From positions 1-12,012 of the forward strand of contig JAKEGN010000138.1 in assembly GCA_022615525.1 (NCBI GenBank): 12,012 nt of DNA, written 5' to 3'. Of this stretch, positions 7,931-12,012 are shown piece by piece. The stretch is from Woeseiaceae bacterium (GTDB lineage: Bacteria; Pseudomonadota; Gammaproteobacteria; Steroidobacterales; Woeseiaceae). Position 1 is the first letter of the stretch. Each line of letters begins with the position of its first letter. The translations under genes were made by a program, and so were the position numbers. The notes under the pieces were generated by a model. That model worked only from the letters and a program-made list of their open reading frames with translations. It searched no databases and was not told the DNA's origin.

Positions 7931-8055
7931 GGCACTTTCCCCTTCGTAATTGCGGCTATCGCGGGCGGCCCTGGTCGGCGAGTTCCCGCGGCAGGTTTCG
8001 GGCCTCGCCGTTGCACGCCTATGCGGTCGGGGTCGGGCGCGAAACCCGTACGGCT

Positions 8056-8064
8056 ACACTACCA
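8056..8064 (-). promoter_or_regulatory. Possible extended -10 promoter for fadE
   Basis: On the minus strand TGGTAGTGT fits an extended -10 element (TGnTAnnnT). No matching -35 box is seen. It would give a leader of about 120 bases before the GTG at 7930, lying in the 171-base gap between mdh and fadE. No clear terminator for mdh is visible in this gap, so read-through from mdh is also possible. Confidence 0.22.
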
Positions 8065-8101
8065 GAACTGCCTTTTCGCTGCGGTGATCGTAGTCGCATC
8101 G

Positions 8102-9079
8102 CTACAGAAGGGCTTCGATTGCCGCCCGTTCTTCCCGCAGTTCGGCCTCGGTCGCGCGCATGCGGCCGCGACTGAAATCATTAATATCCAGGCCTTTGAC
8201 GATCTTGTATTTTCCGTTCTTGCAGCGAACCGGGTACGAATAGATCACCCCTTCGCCAATACCGTAGCTGCCGTCCGACGGAATCCCCATGCTCACCCAG
8301 TCGTCACCCGGCGTGCCCAGGGCCCAGTCGCGCATGTGATCTATCGCTGCCGACGCCGCCGAGGCGGCGGACGACGCACCTCTTGCTTTGATGATCGCGG
8401 CACCACGCTGTTGCACCGTCGGAATGAAGCTATCGGTCAGCCACGGCTGATCCACAAGATCGATTGCTGCCTTCCCCTTGACTGTCGCGTGGTGAATGTC
8501 GGGGTACTGGGTAGCGGAATGATTGCCCCAGATTGTCATTCGCTTCACATCGCGGACGTGGGCACCGGTCGTGGCGGCCAGCTGGGCCATTGCCCGATTG
8601 TGGTCGAGCCGCGTCATTGCCGTGAAATTGCCCGGTGCAATCCCGGGAGCATTGGCGCTTGCAATCAGTGCATTCGTGTTCGCCGGATTGCCTACGACGA
8701 GTACACGGATATCGCGACTGGCATGCAGATCCATCGCTTTACCCTGGACCGAGAAAATCTGCGCATTGGCCTCGAGCAGGTCTTTTCTTTCCATGCCGGG
8801 GCCACGCGGGCGGGCGCCGACCAGTAATGCAAAATCGCTGTCACGAAACGCGACGTCGGGATCTGCCGTTGCCGCAATACCGGCCAGGGTGTCGAACGCG
8901 CAGTCCTCGAGTTCCATGACAACACCTTGCAACGCGGGCAGCGCCGGTGGAATTTCCAGCAATTGCAGGATGACCGGACGGTCATTGCCCAGCATCTGGC
9001 CCGAGGCGATCCGGAAAGCAAGCTGATAGCCAATCTGGCCGGCGGCGCCAGTAATCGTGACGCGAACGGGATTTTTCAT
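8102..9079 (-). CDS. mdh: Malate dehydrogenase, cytosolic-type NAD-dependent
   Basis: A 325-residue TCA-cycle enzyme that interconverts malate and oxaloacetate with NAD(H). It belongs to the roughly 326-residue group shared by many Pseudomonadota and Thermus rather than the E. coli 312-residue type. Motifs in order: nucleotide-binding GAAGQIGY, the mobile substrate loop GARPRGPGMERKDLLEANA with two arginines, VVGNPANTNALI, TRLDHNRA with the catalytic Asp and substrate Arg, IWGNHSATQYPD with the catalytic His, and RGASSAASAASAAIDHM near the active site. I chose the ATG at 9079 because AGGA lies seven bases upstream and the protein then begins MKNPVRVTITGAAG as family members do. The frame also offers a TTG at 9115 that would add 12 unconserved residues. 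It is a single gene with its own promoter, 171 bases before fadE. Confidence 0.97.
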   Translation of the reverse strand: MKNPVRVTITGAAGQIGYQLAFRIASGQMLGNDRPVILQLLEIPPALPALQGVVMELEDCAFDTLAGIAATADPDVAFRDSDFALLVGARPRGPGMERKDLLEANAQIFSVQGKAMDLHASRDIRVLVVGNPANTNALIASANAPGIAPGNFTAMTRLDHNRAMAQLAATTGAHVRDVKRMTIWGNHSATQYPDIHHATVKGKAAIDLVDQPWLTDSFIPTVQQRGAAIIKARGASSAASAASAAIDHMRDWALGTPGDDWVSMGIPSDGSYGIGEGVIYSYPVRCKNGKYKIVKGLDINDFSRGRMRATEAELREERAAIEALL

Positions 9080-9110
9080 GTTGTCGTCCTGCAGCTGAGA
9101 TGAATTCGGG

Positions 9111-9126
9111 CGCAACGAGAGTTGCG
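9111..9126 (-). other. Short hairpin in the mdh leader
   Basis: CGCAAC and GTTGCG form a six-base-pair stem around a four-base loop (GAGA on the plus strand, TCTC in the transcript). It sits at the predicted mdh transcription start, about one turn downstream of the -10 box. It may stabilise the 5' end of the mRNA; this is inference. Confidence 0.4.
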
Positions 9127-9133
9127 GGCGGCG

Positions 9134-9142
9134 ATTCTAGCA
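9134..9142 (-). promoter_or_regulatory. Predicted extended -10 promoter for mdh
   Basis: On the minus strand TGCTAGAAT is a good extended -10 element (TGn plus TAGAAT). No convincing -35 lies 17 bases upstream, as is common when the extended element is present. Transcription would begin near 9127 and give a leader of about 48 bases to the ATG at 9079. It lies just downstream of the hairpin array. Confidence 0.45.
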
Positions 9143-9176
9143 TCGCCTGACGGAAGCGGCACCCTGCCGGGCCCTG

Positions 9177-9330
9177 GCAGGCTGTTGAAAAACAGCCTGC
9201 TGATGCAAGACAGGGACGTCTTGCTCGGCGGTCAGGCACGCAAGTGCTTGACCGATCGGGAACGCGTCCGGACAGGTGCCGGACTCGCGACGTTGAAAAA
9301 GGACAGGACAGCCCTTTTTCAACAAACTTC
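9177..9330. repeat. Array of five consecutive stem-loops with MITE-like inverted ends
   Basis: Five hairpins follow each other with short spacers. (1) 9177-9200: 10-bp perfect stem, GAAA loop. (2) 9206-9223: CAAGAC/GTCTTG. (3) 9229-9254: 11-bp stem with one G-T pair and a GCAA loop. (4) 9266-9284: GTCCGG/CCGGAC. (5) 9292-9323: 11-bp perfect stem GTTGAAAAAGG/CCTTTTTCAAC. A further overlapping pairing, CCTGCC/GGCAGG, lies at 9163-9181. The outer ends are related in inverted orientation: GCAGGCTGTTGAAAAA at 9177-9192 and, reading the other strand from 9330, GAAGTTTGTTGAAAAA, 13 of 16 identical. There is no open frame of interest and no transposase. It may be a non-autonomous mobile element, a REP/BIME-like repeat or a structured RNA. 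It fills most of the gap between the membrane protein gene and the mdh promoter. Confidence 0.7.
9292..9323 (-). terminator. Probable terminator hairpin after the sigma/anti-sigma-like operon
   Basis: The last hairpin of the array begins 6 bases after the TAG stop of the membrane protein gene on the minus strand. Its 11-bp perfect stem has GTTGAAAAAGG arms and a 10-base loop. The T-run of five lies inside the 3' arm rather than after the stem, so it is not a textbook intrinsic terminator, but it could act in either direction. Confidence 0.45.
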
Positions 9331-9917
9331 TAGTGGACCGGCAGGGACTCCGGAAACGAGGCTTCCAGAAGTTCGATCTCGGCCCGGGCCGCATCGGCCT
9401 GGCCAGTGCGTTGCAGCGTTTCGATACATGTCCACCAGGTATCGGCAGATGTCGTGGCTTCTATACTGCAGAACCTGCCAACGGGTGCAACGTCGCCCGC
9501 AGCCGATATCCCCGGATTGTTTCCCGGAGCCAGGCCCGATACGGCATCGTCCAGTGCGCGCAGGCGCCTGCCTGTCGATTCGACGGCCGTCTCGAGATCC
9601 GCTGTGCCGCCCATGGGGATCGACGCAATGTCGTCACTTTCGACGCCGTGGCCACCGTGTATCGCCGGGGCGTCGCTCGAGTTGTTGTATCCGAGATTGA
9701 ATGAGAGGCTCAGCGCAAGTACGCCGGCGAACGCTGCCGGAAGCAGCCAGCGGGGCCATCCGGCGACACGGCGATCACGGCTGATCTCCTGCCCGGCTTC
9801 CTCAAGGACCATCCTGTCAAGATATGCCGGCACTTTCTCTCTGGCGATCGCGCGATAGCCGCCACGGACCGCTGCATCGATTTCATCATCGCCGGAGATC
9901 GGCTGCCCCGTAATCAT
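9330..9917 (-). CDS. One-pass membrane protein, probable anti-sigma factor
   Basis: A 195-residue protein with no firm name. Residues 10-42 (DDEIDAAVRGGYRAIAREKV followed by PAYLDRMVLEEA) resemble the short helical N-terminus of small membrane proteins found next to ECF sigma genes. A basic stretch (47-56) leads to one membrane helix (about 57-76), so residues 1-55 should be cytoplasmic. The outer part has a low-complexity Gly/Asp/Asn region and a C-terminal helical segment TWWTCIETLQRTGQADAARA (160-179), similar to the W-x-x-C/R-I-x-x-L repeat-like end of that family. Two cysteines (150, 164) lie outside and could form a disulfide. The ATG at 9917 has AGGAG six bases upstream; a TTG at 9977 would overlap the sigma gene and is unlikely. 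It is 34 bases behind the sigma gene, so the pair is almost surely one operon. The anti-sigma role is inference from context. Confidence 0.75.
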   Translation of the reverse strand: MITGQPISGDDEIDAAVRGGYRAIAREKVPAYLDRMVLEEAGQEISRDRRVAGWPRWLLPAAFAGVLALSLSFNLGYNNSSDAPAIHGGHGVESDDIASIPMGGTADLETAVESTGRRLRALDDAVSGLAPGNNPGISAAGDVAPVGRFCSIEATTSADTWWTCIETLQRTGQADAARAEIELLEASFPESLPVH

Positions 9918-9951
9918 GGTCGGCTCCTTTGAAAATCGAACTCGTGGTGGC

Positions 9952-10521
9952 TCATGCGCTTTCTCCGGGTGATGCAACCGGTTGAATCAATGCTGCCTTG
10001 AGCTTGCTGTTTGCATAACGCAGGCGGCTCTTTACAGTCTCGCGGCTGACACCGCTTATCAGAGCGATTGCGTCCAGGCCCAGGCCGCCTTCCTCGTGAA
10101 GCAGAAACGCGTCCCGTTGCTCGTCGGGCAGGTTTGCCAGTGCCGCGTCGAGGCGCCGTCTCAGCAACTGTTTTTCTGCTGCGATATCGGGTTCGTCTGC
10201 ATCATGGATGCTGTCGTCAGGATCGTAGTCACCGGCGGACGAGTACCGCTTGTTGCGCCGCATATGGTCTATGAACGAATTGTGCGCAACCCGATAGAGA
10301 AAGGTGTTGAACTTCGCCGTCGCCTGGTAGCGGGCGCGAGAACTGATGATTTTCTTCCAGACTTCCTGGTAAATGTCCTCGGCGACATCGCGATTCATGC
10401 ACAGCCTGAGCAGGTACCGGTACAGTGCCTGGTTGTGCCGACGGTACAGGACCTCGAAGGCTTCGAGGTCCCCGTCCCTGTAGCGCAGCATGAGTGCAGA
10501 GTCTTCTGTAAGGTCCTTCAT
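9952..10521 (-). CDS. RNA polymerase sigma factor, ECF (sigma70 family)
   Basis: A 189-residue alternative sigma factor with only regions 2 and 4. Region 2 spans about 20-92: AFEVLYRRHNQALYRYLLRL, DVAEDIYQEVWKKI, and FNTFLYRVAHNSFIDHMRR. An acidic linker (98-116) follows. Region 4 is about 120-178: LPDEQRDAFLLHEEGGLGLD, then the helix-turn-helix AIALISGVSRETVKSRLRYA. I chose the ATG at 10521, where family similarity begins (MKDLTEDSALMLRYRDGD); its ribosome site is poor. An ATG at 10599 would add 26 unrelated residues and has an AGG at a long spacing, so it cannot be excluded. The following membrane protein probably controls it. The target genes are not shown, and I found no convincing ECF-type autopromoter upstream. 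Confidence 0.92.
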   Translation of the reverse strand: MKDLTEDSALMLRYRDGDLEAFEVLYRRHNQALYRYLLRLCMNRDVAEDIYQEVWKKIISSRARYQATAKFNTFLYRVAHNSFIDHMRRNKRYSSAGDYDPDDSIHDADEPDIAAEKQLLRRRLDAALANLPDEQRDAFLLHEEGGLGLDAIALISGVSRETVKSRLRYANSKLKAALIQPVASPGESA

Positions 10522-10786
10522 GTGGCCAGAATAGGTGAGGACCCGGGTCTCTGAAAGCAGCCCGGCGCTTGCAGGGGGGTAGTGGTATCGGGCCACCATT
10601 CAGGCAGGGACCTCGCGGTCATGGAACGCGGTTTTGCCCCGGGAAGACGGTAAAGCCACGGCGCCGATTTGGCGGGTGTTGCGGCCTGCACTGGGCATGT
10701 TTTGGTAACTCTTTGACTTTTAAAACGAAAAAATTTGGCACCACTCCTTAATTAACGCCAGCCGGAGCGCAATCGGTTTAATCTTC
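10522..10786. other. Divergent intergenic region with an AT-rich block
   Basis: This gap separates the minus-strand sigma gene from the plus-strand operon. It is GC-rich near the sigma gene but has an AT-rich block at about 10707-10760, including CTTTTAAAACG and the 8-bp palindrome TTAATTAA (10749-10756). The sigma promoter should lie here, but I see no well-spaced -35/-10 pair on the minus strand. No RNA gene or repeat is recognised. Confidence 0.4.
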
Positions 10787-10814
10787 TTGCAATCATTTAG
10801 TATGGTGTTATAGT
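10787..10814 (+). promoter_or_regulatory. Predicted sigma70 promoter for the small protein-GntR-ABC operon
   Basis: TTGCAA (10787-10792) and TATAGT (10809-10814) are 16 bases apart, close to the sigma70 consensus and the best promoter in the window. Transcription would start near 10821, giving a leader of about 54 bases to the small protein gene at 10875. The -10 box lies inside the palindrome at 10803-10828. Confidence 0.6.
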
Positions 10815-10828
10815 TGACTACAACACCA
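10803..10828. promoter_or_regulatory. Probable operator for the YtrA-type GntR regulator (GGTG-N16-CACC)
   Basis: The 26-base site starts TGGTGTT and ends AACACCA, with inner TAGT/ACTA also paired; 22 of 26 positions are symmetric. GGTG (10804-10807) and CACC (10824-10827) are 16 bases apart, the form I recall for operators of YtrA-subfamily GntR repressors in Xanthomonas. It covers the -10 box and the predicted start, so a bound dimer would block transcription. A regulator of this subfamily is encoded about 450 bases downstream, so autorepression is the simplest reading. Confidence 0.65.
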
Positions 10829-10833
10829 GTTCA

Positions 10834-10850
10834 CCAGCCTCGTCGGCTGG
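10834..10850 (+). other. Leader hairpin downstream of the GntR operon promoter
   Basis: CCAGCC and GGCTGG form a six-base-pair stem with a five-base loop TCGTC, about 13 bases after the predicted transcription start and 25 before the small protein ATG. No T-run follows, so it is not a terminator. A role in mRNA stability is possible. Confidence 0.35.
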
Positions 10851-10874
10851 CCGATTTGAGCAGAGACAAAGGCC

Positions 10875-11177
10875 ATGACATTTCCTTCCATCCGAACACT
10901 GCACAGCATCGTCCGAATTTCGGTTGTGGCGCTACTGTTGATCGCCGTCGTCCTTGGGCAGGCGCGTGGCAACGTGCCACAACAGGGCACGAGCGAAAGC
11001 GCAACGAGCCGCCCGGTACCGCAGTCACCCCTGTCACCCGCAGAAAACGACCGGCCGACCGCTCGCACATCGCTTATGGATGCGTCGGTGCAGTTGGTCG
11101 TGTTCGGCATAGACACATTTCTTGAATCACACCGGCAGGGACCTGCCGACGACCGGAATGCCGAGGTAGCACCTTAG
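10875..11177 (+). CDS. Small secreted or membrane-anchored protein, unknown family
   Basis: A 100-residue frame that I do not recognise. MTFPSIRTLHSIVR is followed by a hydrophobic core ISVVALLLIAVVLGQARG (about 15-32), which could be a signal peptide or a single membrane anchor. Residues 33-62 are Pro/Ser/Thr-rich and probably disordered. The end (about 65-85, TSLMDASVQLVVFGIDTFLE) could form an amphipathic helix. It is the first frame after the predicted promoter, 95 bases before the GntR gene on the same strand, so it is probably co-transcribed. The ribosome site (AAAGG, two bases before ATG) is poor. A competing frame at 10814-11125 begins at the -10 box and looks like a shadow. It is most likely a real but lineage-limited gene tied to the transporter. 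Confidence 0.55.
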   Translation: MTFPSIRTLHSIVRISVVALLLIAVVLGQARGNVPQQGTSESATSRPVPQSPLSPAENDRPTARTSLMDASVQLVVFGIDTFLESHRQGPADDRNAEVAP

Positions 11178-11272
11178 TGCGAAGCCGCAACGCTACCTTT
11201 GCAGGCACAGCGACGGCAGGCGTCACCCAGTCTCGTGCGAATACCCGCGCGAGGGCCACATACGGATAAATA

Positions 11273-11662
11273 ATGGACCCGAAATGGAATAACGACCTGC
11301 CGATATACAGGCAACTTCGGGACCGGGTGGTCGCGATGATACTCGAGGAAGTTCTCGTGGATGGCGATGCTCTGCCCTCCGTACGCAACGTAGCCGCGGA
11401 GTACCGCCTTAATCCGCTGACGGTATTGAAGGGCTATCAGGAGCTGGTCGATGAGGGGCTGGTCGAGAAGAAGCGCGGCCGCGGCATGTTTGTTACCGCT
11501 GGCGCGCGCCGGCAGTTAATGAAAGACGAGCGCCAGCGATTTCTCGACGAGGAATGGCCGAAAATTGCGGCGACCATCTCGCGACTCGGGCTCGACATCG
11601 ACGATCTGCGCAGGCACTCGGACAACCAGCAAGCACCTGGCAAGGGAGAGAAGGATGAGTAG
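11273..11662 (+). CDS. GntR-family transcriptional regulator, YtrA subfamily
   Basis: A 129-residue DNA-binding protein. Residues 5-73 form the winged helix-turn-helix: WNNDLPIYRQLRDRVVAMIL, LPSVRNVAAEYRLNPLTVLK, and the wing LVEKKRGRGMFV. A short helical tail follows (about 74-115: GARRQLMKDERQRFLDEEWP, then ISRLGLDIDDL), for dimer formation. The short tail, with no ligand-binding domain, marks the YtrA subfamily, whose members usually repress their own operon with an ABC transporter. The ATG at 11273 follows a weak GGA ribosome site eight bases upstream. Its stop overlaps the ABC gene start by 8 bases, so the two are translationally coupled. The likely binding site is the palindrome at 10803-10828. 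The inducing signal is not evident from sequence. Confidence 0.95.
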   Translation: MDPKWNNDLPIYRQLRDRVVAMILEEVLVDGDALPSVRNVAAEYRLNPLTVLKGYQELVDEGLVEKKRGRGMFVTAGARRQLMKDERQRFLDEEWPKIAATISRLGLDIDDLRRHSDNQQAPGKGEKDE

Positions 11663-12012
11663 CCTGATCAGTGCCCGCCATGTCTCGAAGTCATACGGTC
11701 GTTTGCGGGCCGTCGATGACGTCAGTTTCGAGATAGAGAAAGGACGCATCATGGGGCTGATCGGGCCGAACGGTGCGGGCAAGACGACGCTGCTGAAAGC
11801 GGTACTTGGCCTGACCGACTGCGAGGGCGATCTTACTGTGCTCGGGCTGGATCCGTTCAGGCAGAGAAAGGAGCTCATGCAAAACATCTGTTTCATAGCG
11901 GATGTTGCCGTCCTGCCGCGATGGATTCGTGTCTCACAGCTGCTCGATTTTATCGAGTCCATACATCCGCGCTTTTCTCGCAGCAAGGCAGACGAGCTTT
12001 TGTCAAAGACCA
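11655..12012 (+). CDS. ABC transporter ATP-binding protein, cut by the window end
   Basis: The first 119 codons of an ABC ATPase. The start is ATG at 11655, after the ribosome site GGGAGAAGG and inside the end of the GntR gene. It opens ISARHVSKSYGRLRAVDDVS with Walker A GPNGAGKTT (37-45). The expected Q-loop position reads CFIADVAVLPRW, with Asp83 where most ABC ATPases have Gln and many ABC-2 exporters have Glu. The LPRWIRVSQLLDFIESIHPR part is typical of YtrB-like ATPases that pair with ABC-2 permeases. Signature, Walker B and H-loop lie beyond the window. A permease gene is expected downstream. The substrate is unknown. Confidence 0.95.
   Translation, partial: MSSLISARHVSKSYGRLRAVDDVSFEIEKGRIMGLIGPNGAGKTTLLKAVLGLTDCEGDLTVLGLDPFRQRKELMQNICFIADVAVLPRWIRVSQLLDFIESIHPRFSRSKADELLSKT

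Noticed and set aside
7971..7984. FadR-like operator CTGGTCGGCGAGTT upstream of fadE
   Set aside because: It resembles the E. coli FadR consensus but is one base short in the middle and lacks the second half-site match, so it is not supported as an operator.
8350..8375. GCC/GGC-rich inverted repeat within mdh
   Set aside because: It encodes the conserved Ala/Ser-rich active-site segment of malate dehydrogenase, so codon usage explains it.
7421..8827. Plus-strand open frame of 468 codons across fadE and mdh
   Set aside because: It is antisense to two clearly conserved genes, its protein shows no domain, and it crosses an intergenic gap; it is a high-GC shadow.
9080..9115. Longer malate dehydrogenase start at TTG 9115
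   Set aside because: It adds 12 unconserved residues, while the ATG at 9079 has a good AGGA site and matches the family start.
9177..9330. Hairpin array as an integron attC site or CRISPR
   Set aside because: The stems differ from each other and no evenly spaced direct repeat exists, so it is not CRISPR; there is no attC-type bulged single stem and no integrase nearby.
10814..11125. Competing plus-strand frame of 103 codons overlapping the small protein gene
   Set aside because: It starts at a TTG inside the -10 region and upstream of the predicted transcription start, and its Arg/His-rich protein looks like a shifted-frame shadow; the frame at 10875 has a signal-like start.

Overview
The window looks like a piece of chromosome from a GC-rich gammaproteobacterium, probably marine or environmental. 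The reasons are the long membrane-bound acyl-CoA dehydrogenase of the E. coli FadE type, the cytosolic-type malate dehydrogenase, a compact ECF sigma/anti-sigma-like pair and a short YtrA-type GntR regulator with its ABC transporter. The lineage is an inference; the window has no rRNA or other marker gene.

Positions 1-3334 hold isoprenoid genes of the mevalonate pathway, which is uncommon in Gammaproteobacteria, most of which use the MEP pathway. A single reading frame joins the C-terminal end of a class II HMG-CoA reductase to a complete mevalonate kinase. It overlaps a type 1 isopentenyl-diphosphate isomerase gene. Facing them, with only 3 bases between stop codons, is an HMG-CoA synthase gene with its own predicted promoter. 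Synthase, reductase, kinase and isomerase together cover four steps from acetoacetyl-CoA to DMAPP. Phosphomevalonate kinase and diphosphomevalonate decarboxylase are not in the window and may lie upstream.

Positions 3443-7930 are a minus-strand group read as fadE, then a DUF4286-DUF3667 fusion membrane protein (9 bases later), then a histidine-rich DUF4399 lipoprotein (51 bases later). FadE does the first oxidation of fatty-acid beta-oxidation. The other two are uncharacterised envelope proteins that may be co-transcribed with it. Positions 8102-9079 encode malate dehydrogenase, with its own extended -10 promoter.

Positions 9163-9330 are non-coding and consist almost entirely of consecutive stem-loops, bounded by related TGTTGAAAAA sequences in inverted orientation. 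This looks like a MITE/REP-type element or a structured RNA, and its right end may terminate the upstream operon. Positions 9330-10521 (minus) encode an ECF sigma factor followed by a one-pass membrane protein that is probably its anti-sigma partner.

From about 10787 to the window end (plus) lies an operon. A clear promoter overlaps a 26-bp imperfect palindrome of the form GGTG-N16-CACC, followed by a 100-codon small membrane or secreted protein, a YtrA-family GntR repressor and an ABC-transporter ATPase cut by the window end. The layout suggests an autoregulated, envelope-linked export or stress module.
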